Below, piece after piece: positions 46,053-58,500 of a stretch of 64,000 nt of DNA (position 1 is the first letter of the stretch; every line of letters begins with the position of its first letter). A program made the translations under genes and the position numbers. This DNA is from Pogona vitticeps (Eukaryota > Chordata > Lepidosauria > Squamata > Agamidae), in the NCBI RefSeq assembly GCF_051106095.1, contig NC_135787.1, forward strand, positions 173,809,001 to 173,873,000. The letters are read 5' to 3'. The notes beneath the pieces were generated by a model. That model was given only the letters and a program-made list of their open reading frames with translations, had not been told where the DNA came from and ran no database searches.

Positions 46053-48589
46053 CTTTACAACATCGTGTCTCCTCACTTTTCTCCAAAATTAGTGAAACAG
46101 CAGAGTCAGACACAGGCCAGTGTTATTTTGAGTCTGACAAAGACGTCCAAGTTTAATGGCCACGCATCCTGGTGCATGAAGGCAGTCTGTGGTGTGTTAA
46201 AAGCTTAGGTGAAATAAAGTTTATTGAAAGAGATCATGATACTGTGTTCTTATTCAGAAGAACATTACTGTAAGGAAGTTTAGCTATGAAAAAATGGCCA
46301 AAAAAGCAGCTCTCCCTCCATGTTTTCGAAATGGTTGAAGAATGGTCATGTTTATGTTACTGATTGCATAGGTAAATCTACCAGAGGTCATTTAAAGCTA
46401 CTCTGTAGCCTTGGTTTATTGTTAGGTATTGTAGAAATACAAGAAGAAATGCTGCTAAAATATTCCTGCAAAAACTATTATATTGATGCCCTATTTTTCA
46501 CCTTTTCTCTTTAGCAAAACTCAAACATTTCATTTTAACACTTCCTTGCACCCTATCCTTTCAAAAAAGAACAGGCCCATAGAATTCCATTCCACAGCTC
46601 AAATTCTTGTTCCATTTGTGTTAAAAGGTCTTGTCTATGAAAGTAAGGTTCCACTGTGGATATGGTAATCTCCTGCCAGACGTGGCTTAAACACTGCTTT
46701 CTTTCACTCAAATAAGTGAAATACAAAGGCAGGGCTACAGAATCTATTCAGACAATCTACTACACAATTGAAGTTGGGTGCAAAAAAGATTTTCTACCAA
46801 GGAAGTTACATACAAACAAGAGTGCCCATCATAGTCTCTTAATTAAACTACTGAAACAATTATTGTCATTTTCAGAGGAAATTATTCTGATATAGTCAGT
46901 GTACTTTTTCTTCTTGCCTAATCCAAAGCATAATTAGGGAAGTGCTGATAAGAGAACAAGCCCAACATTTATAGAAATTAGAGTATCTCTTTTAGTAGAC
47001 TATGTTTCCATGGGGAAAGTAGCAGAAAAACAGAAATATCCATAAAAATATAGTTATAGAAAAAGTCCCCCCATCACTTGGTGCCCACATAAGCTCATAG
47101 CTTAGTATTTTACTAATGAAAATCACTAGAGAAACTAGACCAGTTATTAGAATTGTTATCTATTCTGGACTAGCAACAGAAATTTCATTGTTTTAATCTA
47201 TTTAACATTCACTGAACTTTGTTCTCAATCAAATTTTAGGAATTTTTACTTTTATCTGATTTTTTTTTAGAAAATGAAGCAAAATAATTTCCTTTTACAG
47301 CTCACTAAATTTAGAACTGAATCAATGCTTCAAAGTGTTTTCCTACACCAAAAGTACTGTTAATCCCATTGTAAAAGGTACTGAGAATACAATCCAAATT
47401 CTACATAGTAATACTGCTCAGTTAAAAAGATATATGGACTGTTGAAATAATAACTCTCTTTGATCAACAGTGAAATGAGTGTCACTTCATATTAACTGAT
47501 GATCACAGTGGTTTTCAAATCTAGTTTTGAGTTCCGGGCTCTGTCATCAGGTCCATTTGTAATGTTGAGAAGATACAGACAAGCCAGATTCATTTTGCCT
47601 AGGTAATTTTGATATACATAGGATGAGAAAAAAGGAGAGTAAAAATGTACGATAAATTTCAAAAGCTAAAGCACATCACAAGTTCATTATCTAATTTTAC
47701 CCATTCACATTCCAATCCTAAACATATTTATTTAAACGTTTGCCCCATTGTTTTTATGTCCACAGGGCCTGCTTCCAAATTAAGTTTACTTTCCCATTCT
47801 TTATGCAGTTCTGCATTATTAAGTTCTATTCAGGGCTTAAGTGGCAATTCTGTTAAGTACTGCAGACATGAAATGTTTCCACGGAGAAATGTGGCTGACT
47901 TAATAACAGCTGAAGCCAAAGAGGCCTGCCTATTTTGATATGTGACAAAGGATATTATGATAGATACACAAACATAGATGCAGCAAATATTGAACATATA
48001 AAACTGTTTAAATACAAGCAAAGTCCTGTTTGGGGACTTCTATTTTATTTTAAATATAACCTGAAGACTGGGAAGTTTTTTTTCAAAGTTGAAAAGTCAA
48101 GCAACTGAGTAGCTTTGGCCATACTTTAATTTGTGAACAATAGGGAAAAAACCCAAAGCAGAATCCCTAATATTTCTGCTTTAGTCATGAATAGCCCTCT
48201 TACCAAAGTAGTAGTATAGGTGCCTCCTCCTTTTCCTCCAAAAAGAGCTTAAATAATCCATTTTATATTACAAAAATACATCATCTAAATTATTTACATG
48301 CATTTCAGAATTGGCGTTTCCTACCAGATTTTGCAAAGCATGACACAAAATAGTCATTCAAGATTTAGCAAGCTATCCAACATATTTACATATATACAAA
48401 AATGACTTAAGACCTTTAATTGGCTGGCATGTGTAGATGATCAAGCAAGATTTTGCCACCATAAACAGCCTTCTTCCACTAATTCTTTTAAGTGTCTACA
48501 CTTAAACCAATAGCTGTAGTGCTACTCTTGGCGTACTGCTATCCATGCTTTGCATGAATCATTTATCATGACATGGAAACAAGTGGGGG

Positions 48590-48607
48590 GGGGGGAGAAT
48601 GTGTGTT

Positions 48608-48639
<32 letters not shown>

Positions 48640-48643
48640 GGAG

Positions 48644-48691
<48 letters not shown>
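48590..48691. repeat. Compound G/(GT)/(GA)/(GT) microsatellite
   Basis: G9, GT, GA then about 20 GT units. Confidence 0.95.
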
Positions 48692-48693
<2 letters not shown>

Positions 48694-49425
48694 CAAGAGC
48701 TGCTCAAATGTTACGCCAATTTAAAGTCCAAATAAGAGATGAAACATGAGCAGAAGAGAAGGCAGGGGCAGGAATGCAAGGGGACTGAAAAGTTCACTAA
48801 ATTACAATTCAGTGGGAAAGCCATCCAGAAGCATATATAAAAGAACAGACATTAACATGTGATTTTCTGTGCGTTAACTTAATGCATCATATCCATGTTT
48901 AAGACTATAACCTGTATATCAAATGTTTGAATCCAAAATAGATCATTCATTTAGCTCTCCACTGCAAAAAGACATACAGACATTAAAGACAAATAAAGAC
49001 CTTCACATTTGTAACAACTAAAGTTAAAATCATAATTCCCACAAAAATGTTTTCCAAATAAATAGTTCAAAAATGAATTCAATAATTGTCAAAATATGTC
49101 AAATAAATTATTGATAACCACCTTCATCATATTTCTCTGTCCATGAAATAACTCAGACACAAGCAGAAACAACAAAATGATTGAGCCCTGAAAAAAGACC
49201 ATCTCCGTATTCTTTCTCAATGCTCCCCTGTTTCCCAAATCGTTATTGCTGAGCAGATGTGGCACAATAAAAATGCAGCATTGGGTTTTTGTTCATCAGG
49301 CAGTTTTCTAATAAGGTACATGCATTCTGCTTCAAGCAGACGAATAAAACAGAAGATTCAGGCACAGTTACCCTCAATACTGGTCTATGTATGAAAGGTC
49401 AGCAGCAGTGGAAGTAACCACTGCA

Positions 49426-49520
49426 TCAAACAAAGAAGCGTGCATGGCCATTTCGGTTCAGCTTCAGAATCTTCCCAAGACGCTGTTTAGCAGTTGCCAT
49501 TCCTTTCTTTGGACGTTTGC
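49426..49520 (-). CDS. KDM7A: KDM7A last coding exon
   Basis: 95 bp, encodes [20 protein letters not shown] and [11 protein letters not shown] then TGA. Identical to the human C-terminus as I recall it. Confidence 0.96.
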
Positions 49521-52500
49521 CTAAAATAAAAAGAAACGGGTCCTTTTGACAACTGCTACAATAGACACATTTAATTTCTTAATTTTTATAACATTATAAA
49601 ATTAAACCATCTGTTGTTATGTGCCATCAAGTCGGAACCAAATCACAGACACCCTAATAGGGCTTTCATGGTAAGATATTTAAGGAGTCATGTTACCAGT
49701 TCCACACACCCAGTGAGTTTCTATAACGGAGTGGGGGTTCAAACCCAGCCTTCTTGAGTCCTAGTCCATTACTCTATCCACTATAACATACTGGATATGG
49801 TCTTCCATTAAATCAGCTCTACACTGGTCCAACATGGAATTTTGTAGGCATAATCAGAATGTGAGGCAATACAGACTGTTCAGTAGGTAGGTAGCTTTGG
49901 TGTTGGTGCTTAGAATACATAGTGGATGCCTCTTCCAACTATGTAATTAGTACTCGCTAACTAAATGCTCAATATAAACATTCAAATTTAAGGAAATAAA
50001 GACACTAAGCACCACTTCCCATTTACATGATGTATTCCAGTGTACGTGAAGTGTTCTGAAATCCTCAGTAGTTTGTTCTATATGACTGTAAGGTAGTTAT
50101 AATCTCACTCATACTGCAGATGGAGAATGAACATTATGAGAAAGTGAAAAGCCAGCTAAAGTCTACTTCACAAGTTCAACACTGAAGAAAGATGAACTGT
50201 TTCTCAGCATATTCTTACCCAGTGTTTTATACCAGCTCTACATCTTTAAGGTTAATGTTTGTAATTTTGTGTGATAAAAAAATTATACAAGGCAGTTCCT
50301 CCACCTCTCCAAATAAGGAAATAAAGAGTTCGCCATTCACAAGCACATATGATTCAATCAAAGCTGGAGACAAGACATTACCCTATTTTTCAAAAGAAGG
50401 CTAACACAAACATTTTTTATGGGTAACTTTTAAGATCTTCAGGAGAGACCCTTCCCTCACTCCTGCCACCCTTGCAGGGCATGTTTGGGGAGTTTATGAA
50501 CATGGGCTCTTTCAAGTTGTGGAATACGCTTTCTTGCAACACTAGGTTGATTCCACACTTGCTGTTCTCCCGCTGAGAAGCAAAGACCTTTCTTTTTAGG
50601 GAGGATCTTGGCAACTCAATTGGACACCTAAAGAAAGAATTTTATTGTGGGATGTCACATGCTTTATTGGTTGCTCATGTGAGTTTCTTTTTTTAAGTCC
50701 TTTTCAATTTGTGTTCTGAAAAAAATATTATTTTATTAAAGTGATTTATAATATTAGAATTTAATTACATTTTTATCTATATCTGTTTTCCCCCAATCAT
50801 TTGTGAGCTCTCTTGGATCCCCACACTGGGGGAAATGAAGCAGAAAAATAAAATAATGTAAAATAAAACACAATAAAATAATAATAACAGTAATAAATAC
50901 AGATGGTTTACACCACCTTTTGTTGCCTGATTGCTGATAGGGGGTGGATTTGATGCTGGCCGCTTGGTTGGATGAAGAGGTACAGACAACGATGTTTCAC
51001 CACAAGATCTGTCAGGGCTGAGGCTGCCATCACTGAGTCTGCACTCCTCTTCAGTCAAGCTAAAGTCCCGTATACACTTGCCATGTGTGAAATTCAAACC
51101 ACTGTTCTGTAGGTGATTCCTGTTTTCTTGAATTCTATAACTGGCTTCAAATGCACCTTCCTTCTTAATGTATTTCTGCATTTTACTTGTATCCTGTAGA
51201 AGAAGAAAAGTAGTCTGATTTTGTTACAAAGGAGACTTTAGTCTTTAGTAGACTAGATTCCCCCCCACACACACACTTTATGTAAGATCCAACTGTGACC
51301 AGCCAAACCTGGCTAACCACCTTTAACCTGCGCTTTCCTTTCCCTGGGCTTGCCTTAAACCCAAATCATAAGAGCCAAGTGTTTTTTATCATGAAACATA
51401 AAATTACATTCTTTATTTTAAAACTGTAACGGTTACAAAGCACATTCTGAAACTTGGAAGTTGTATGTGTTGATTCTTACAACTTTCTCAAGCCTGAACT
51501 ATAATGTAATTAGAAAGTAATTATATTATACAGTTTCCTGAAAAACCCAAACTCCTGACCTCAGATACAATCTAACTCCTCCTTCTCTCTTGCCTTCTCT
51601 CCTTATACTAGGGGTCATCAACCCCTGGTCTGTGGCTTGGTGCTGGTCCGTTGGCTTGCCGGAACTGGGCCACGGATACGGATCTCCGTCCCCACGCACA
51701 CAGGCGCAGTGGGGATGTTGCGCTTGCATGCATGCACACGGGCGTAACACTCCCACGCGAGCATGACACGCCCACAGCACTTGCATGGAGGGGGCCGCAC
51801 CCCCCGTGCATGCAGCTCTCTCCCCCCAGCCAGTCCGCAGTCCCAAAAAGGTTGGGGACCGCTGTCTTATAGCACCCCAGCATCTTTTGATTGGTTCTAC
51901 TTTCTGTTATCTTCCAAACAATCACTTTCTTCCTTTTGTCGCTAGGTAGAATATTTGAGATTTCTTACCACACCAGTCCACAAATACAGTGGTGCCTCGC
52001 TTGATGGGGATAATCCGTTCCAGCGAAATTGCTGTAGAGTGAAATCCTCGTCAAGCGAAATAAAAAATCCCATTGAAATGCATTGAAAACCCATTCAATG
52101 CGTTCCAATGCGCTGAATAACTCACCGTCCAGCGAAGATCCTCCATAGGGCGGCCATTTTCGGGTGCCTGTGCATCAAAAAATGCCTCCTAAAAACAGCG
52201 GGGAGCCATTTTGAGAAGCCGGCGGCCATTTTGAAAATCCGATTGTCGTAATGCAAAGAATCGGTTCCCGAAGCAGGGAACCGATTGTCAGAAAGTGAAA
52301 AAAGCCCATTAAAACATTGTTTTGCGATCGCAATTGCGATCGCAAAAACATCGTTGTGAAGCAGATTTGTCGTCAAGTGGGATAATCGTAAAGAGGGGCA
52401 CCACTGTATCTTGCTGCAATGATGAACTAATTAGGAAACAGTTCATTGAACTTAGCCATGACAAAGGCATTCTAAACATAAAGCACATAGCGTATAGACA

Positions 52501-55500
52501 CCAACAGCTAAGAGAGAGTACTGAGGAAAGAGCACTGTTCTGAGTGCCAAAACTTTATCCAGAATATGAGGTGGAAACCTCTGAGCACGCTTATGTGAAC
52601 AGTCACTTACACACTGAAAGAGATCAACTGCGAATTTATGACTTTCAGGTTGCAGGATGGCGTTTTCCATGAATCAAATATAAACCAAACATTTCTGAAT
52701 ATTTAGCTTACTCTGTGTTGCACCTATTGTTCTATTAAAAACATTATCATACCTGAGAATGTACTTTAGGAACTCCATGTAATGGTGTAGCTAACGTTGA
52801 AGCTCCCATATCTTGTTCTTCTTTTATGTGCTTACCTGAATGGAAATTAAAGAGTTTTTCAGAAACATTTACAGTATAATAAATACCTTATAAATACCTA
52901 GTTTAAGATAGGAAATAATTATTTCGTAGACAAGCCATTCCAGGCAATATACTGCAGTAATTATTTTACTCACTGTTTGCTCATTCTTTCTGGATTCCTG
53001 CCTGCATATTTTATACAACTGTTACTGCACAAGTAACAGAACAGAAGTTCAATTCATCCTGACCAGAATATTAACTCATCTGACCATGCTTACTGAGCAA
53101 GTCTGGGAATCACAGTGCAAGCAGCTGCTAAAAATATACTGGCTGAAATCTTGTTGCTTTGCATAGTAGCATAGTAAGTTTCACTAGAGTGGGTCACTGA
53201 ATCAATATGGTGAGTCAACTCCTCCCTAAGTTCCATTGATTCAAATGGGCCTACTCTAGTGATGTCTTCTTGTGCTAAAGCAAGTCACAACTAGAGTAGG
53301 ACCATTTGAATCACTGGAACCTAGGGAGCAGCTGACTCACCAAATCCCTACTGATTCAATAGGCTTATTCTAGTGTGACTTACTATGCTAAGCAACAGGA
53401 CTTCGAACACTGATTCTACTCAAACAAGGGAAAGGCTCATTGACCACTGTCTTCATGAAAACAATTACTAGCTTATATAGAACCACACAGACTAAATAAC
53501 TTTTGTACACTTTAGTCTATATAGAAATAAGTACTCAGATCTACCGGCTAGCATTAATGAATATACAAAAGATTCCCAAATTAACTCTGATCTGCTTTGG
53601 TAACTGTGAGGACTTAAAAGCAAAATATCACAAACATAGCATTGGTATTAAACACTACCAAGAGCAGCCATAGATACATTGCAGACTTCAGAAAACATTA
53701 AGATTGTCCTCAATACATAAAACATAATTCAAATTAAATAGAACAATGGGGGGTGGGTTATTATCCAGAAAATGTAAGCATTTTGATTCAATAGAGTTTG
53801 CTTTGCCATCTGGATTTCTTTGTAACCATAGATATAAATGGGTGGAAAAGCATCAAGTAGTTGAGGCAACATCTGTTATCACAGCTGTCAATTTCCTATG
53901 CTTTCCTGCTTTTGCTAAAAGCAAAAGCAAACATATTGCCATCTCCCTAAATGATGGGGGGAGCTATTGAGCCAAAGATACAGCTAAACTTCAAGACTGA
54001 TAAGTAACCCACATTATGGCTCTTTTATTAAGAGATTTCATGTAACTTTCTTAAAATGCCAACATTTTATCACCCTCTGACAAAGGGCTGTAAAGTATTC
54101 TAGAAGCAGCAAATTGACAATCAATAGATGATTAAATCATACATATATATTTAAAATCAAATCATATGCAATCCTTCTTGAGGTCTCTATTTTTCTATTA
54201 TTCTACTTTCATTTATTTACTTTTGCATTACATAAAAGTCTTAAATGCTGTATTTTCTTCTTTAAAGACCTCTACTGTGGTAGCATTAGCATTATGACAC
54301 TAGTAAATGCAGTATGAATACAGATATGATTAATACTATAAAGAATTGTTATGTTTTATTTTTAACTGTCATCTTATATTAACTAACCCAATAACATGAA
54401 TAATATGAATTTAATTGACTAGATGAAAAAAAATCATCATTTTGTAAATGATGAATGTCTGAACCATTGCATCTGTTGGTTATTTCTGAAACCTCTGCAC
54501 AGCACTTTCAATTATAAATTAATCATTATATTGTGCTTTATAATATATGACGACTTAATGTCAAGAAGGAAAACTGCTGCATTTGAATTATGCACCTTTG
54601 AACTTGATTTCTAACAGAGGAAAGTAGTAATTTCTTTCCAGCTAGATGCTGCTTGACACATACATTTGGACACAATGTGAATATCCAAATCAGTTGAATC
54701 AATTTCTCTTCTGTAGACAGGATATGAACCCATCAAGTTAGTTTAAAAATAATGGAATCAACACTTTCGAAAAATAAATATATTACAAGCATTCCACTGA
54801 TCTTGATTAAGAGGGATATTACAATTTGGCAAAATGTACAGACGAAACATAACCTACCATATTCTACTTTATCAATGTGGGAAGACAGCTTATCTTTGTG
54901 CCTACTTTTGGAATAGCTTCTGTGATCCTGAAGAGAGCTTCTTCTATTAGTGCAGTCTATGCTCTGTGTATGACCTGGTAAACAAGTGGTATAGTGCAAT
55001 CCTGCCATAGAAAGCATGCCCTGAATAGCTTCTTCCTCCGTACTTGTCGAGGTAGGACATTCCCTAAAAAATCAGTGGAGAGCATAATGCAGTTTCATTA
55101 GCATAAAACAGTATATATTCAGAATGCAAGGCACAAGAAATATAGCAAGGTTTGAAAACTGCTCCATCTTCTTTTATTCACCTTTTGTTTGTAGTTTCAT
55201 GTCTAGATGGCTTTTGTGTGGTATGAGAGAGGTCATATGTTATTTTAGATACCTCTTTGAAATTTGACGTAACTTCCTGTTTCTCATCACCTGAGCTTTC
55301 TGATTCCTCACGAGAGGAATACTTTTGCTGTTGGGAGAGAAGAGGAAAAAACACTTTAACATTTCATGAACAGCAATGTACACTTAAAATTAAAATCTCA
55401 GTTATTATCATACTTTGTATATGAAAGATCCGACAACAAAAAGTTAATTTGGGGCTAAAATATTTGTTCCTCTGTCTTACCATTAACGCCTAGCACTGAG

Positions 55501-58500
55501 TTTTTTTTCCAGTTATAATTCTACTTCTCTAAATATCCATTTCAGGACAAATATATTTCTCCCACTCACATTGCTTCATGTATATATTGTACATCACTTG
55601 ATTTACATTTAGTTATGTGAATTTGACTATCTGACTGAAAAATGATTTCTCCCTCAGGTTTCTTTTTTGGGGGGGGGTTGTTTTAAGATGCCTCACTTGT
55701 GTATTTAAATCACCACCCAACACATTCAGCAATCAAGGAAAAATAAATGGAAAGAGAAACATGTTCAAAACAAAGGAGCAGCACATTGTTCTTTATGCTG
55801 GCTATGCCCATATAACCAGAACTGCAAGTCATATAGTACCCATAACCAAAAGAAATAGACTCCGTATGAAAAGAAAAGGTGACACAGAAACATCAAGCTG
55901 CATTATTTTATTTCTGGGAAGGCCTCGTGCTTTCATCTGTAACCTAACACAGGAACTAGAAGCAAGCAACACCGTTTCCGAGCAAGTTTTAGAAATCCAA
56001 GGAAATTTTTGGAATAAACAAGCAATAGAGAGACACTGTATAGATGACCTAATACAGATCATGGAAGTAGATATTAGAGAGAGATGAGGGTATTTGTATA
56101 TGAATACCCACCCACAGGTGGAAATAACGAGGGTCTGGCCCCATGGGGCTGAATTGTCCACTCACCATTCCACAGCAGACGCGTACTTGATGGAGCCGTC
56201 CTATCACGCCGTTGTCCGCAATGGATTAGCCACTCTGCGACCTGGCAGAGAGGCTTGTCATCCCGCCTCCTGCCAGGAGTAGCTAATCCATTGTGGACAA
56301 TGGTACAATAGGAAGGCTCCGTCGAGCATGCATCCTTGGCGGAATGGTGAGTGGACAGTCTGGCCCCATGGGGCCAGACTCTCGTTATTTCCACCTGTAG
56401 ACAGATATTCATATTCGTATACAAATACCCCTATCTCTAATGCTAGACTCCAAGGCAGCTTCCTTTTGGAAGCTGGGTCTGAGATGACAAAAGATCAGGC
56501 AAAGGTATGCCTGGTACACTTCTTGAATTCAGTCACAGACCTTTTAAAAAAATCATCATATATACATTTTTTTAGAAAGCTCAACTTACAAGAAAAATGG
56601 CTAATCTTTTATCTAACCTACTGTTTTAAATATACAGTAACACAGTTTCTAACTCCTTCCTCACTGTATGCACAATTAGATATCCCTTGAAATACCCAAG
56701 TTCAAAATGTCATCTCAGCACATTAATATTCTAGTGTTCACCTGGTTAGTGCAATCAGGCTCAGATTCTTCTGAATCAGAAATATCAGAGTATTCTGAGT
56801 TTCCATTCCTGAGTTCTGATTTCACACTTTCAAAGAACACTGGAGAGGAAGAGAGAAAAAAAGAGGGGTTTTAAACAACTTCCCATGCCTTTATTACACA
56901 TGGAGTTTTCCCCTTATTTCAACTGACCATTTCATCCTGGAACTTTACACAGCTCTGGAAACAATTAAACTCTTGTAATGTACATATACTTCAACGAAAA
57001 TTTGGCACCACCATTAAGCAATACAGAAACAAAAGCCAACAAATTTCTTCTAATTCTTAGGAATTCAACTTGCTCCCTCCTCGTACATAGAATTGCCTAA
57101 TGTATGGATTAATAGCTGAAATCCTGTTGATTAAACTTACAATGTGTAACGATAGTGGTTTTTCAGAAATTAAAACATTTCCAATCCACCACAAATGTCT
57201 TGAGGGTTCTTTGGGATCCCCTTAATTGTGGGGAAGCCACTGGGGGCCATGGGTGAATCTTTGATTTCTAACCACTGCTGTCACCCCATCTTCAGCGGGA
57301 ACTGGAAATGTTTAAAATTTCTGATGACATTCTCAGCGTTATGTAATGTAAGCTGCACAACCAATTTCAAGCAATATTTTGTCGATTCACCTTCTGCCTA
57401 GTTTTAGGTATGCATTAAATACTGTTCCATTTTTCTCCCAGGTGTTGATGGTTTTTATAATACTACATTTTGGTTTGTTTTCTAAAGATTCTTCTCTTCT
57501 GCGTCTGATTATTTAAATTTATATTACAGTGGTGCCTCGCAAGACGGGCACTCCGTTTAACGATGAATCCGCATTACGACAAAGTTTTTGCGGTCGCAAA
57601 ACGACATTTTGAATGGGGGAATTTCGCTGCGCGATGATCGCTTCCGTTTCAGGAACCGATTTTTGCTTCCCGACGATCAAAACAGATGATCGTCAGGTTT
57701 TCAAAATGGCCGCCAGGTGCTCAAAATGGCTCCCGCTGTGTTTAGGAGCCATTTTTCGCTGCACAGGCACCTGAAAATGGCCGCCCCTATGGAGGATCTT
57801 CGCTGGACAGTGAGTTCTTAGCCAATTGGAACGCATTAACCAGGTTTTAATGCGTTTCAATGGCTTTTTTATTTTCGCTTTACGACGTTTTTGTTCTACA
57901 GTGATTTCGCTGGAACAAATTAACGTCGTAATGCGAGGCACCACTGTATTGTTTTTTAAACTGTATAATACCTTGGAAGATGAAAGATGACTTAAATTTT
58001 TAATTAATTAATTATAAACACATACCAAGGTTTCCAACAGATCTTAACTCAGTGTCAGAGATTCCAAACTATAGTTCCCAATAAAAGACACTGATCTATG
58101 TGTATGGACAAAGCCACACCTAAGCATTTACAAAAACTGTTCATTCTGATTTGGTTATACACAAAACAACTAAAATATTCTTTTAGCATTGTAAGTTCAG
58201 GAGGAAACTAAATATCCATCCTTCAATCTTTTTCAGTACTGACAATGGAAATTAAATTACCATGATGACACGTTAAACAAAATATACCTAAACATAGGCA
58301 AAATAGTTCTAACTAACTAGTTTGAGGAAAACAAACTTACTGTTCAATGGTTTCTGTGTATCTGCATTACCATCCACCTCTGATGAGTTCTGCTCTTCTG
58401 TCTTAACAGTTATTTCCTTCTCTGAATTTTTTCTATCATCCTCATCTTCACTGTCTGCAGTATAAAGGCTTGCATCTTTGAACAGCTGCCTCTCATCTCT

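Larger units (their letters stand above)
43762..49425 (-). other. KDM7A: Probable KDM7A 3' UTR
   Basis: Downstream of the stop at 49426-49428 I find no other gene on this strand for more than 5 kb, and the human transcript also has a very long 3' UTR (from memory). A minus-strand AATAAA lies at 43762-43767; others at 46219-46224 and 47726-47731 could give shorter forms. A Pumilio-type word TGTATATA is at 48391-48398 (minus). The exact end is uncertain. Confidence 0.45.

Noticed and set aside
45640-46092. Cluster of Cys/His-rich frames on both strands
   Set aside because: All lie over the CpG-rich inner repeats of a hAT element.
51526-51925. Several frames of about 60-106 residues
   Set aside because: Same hAT family as above, in a KDM7A intron.
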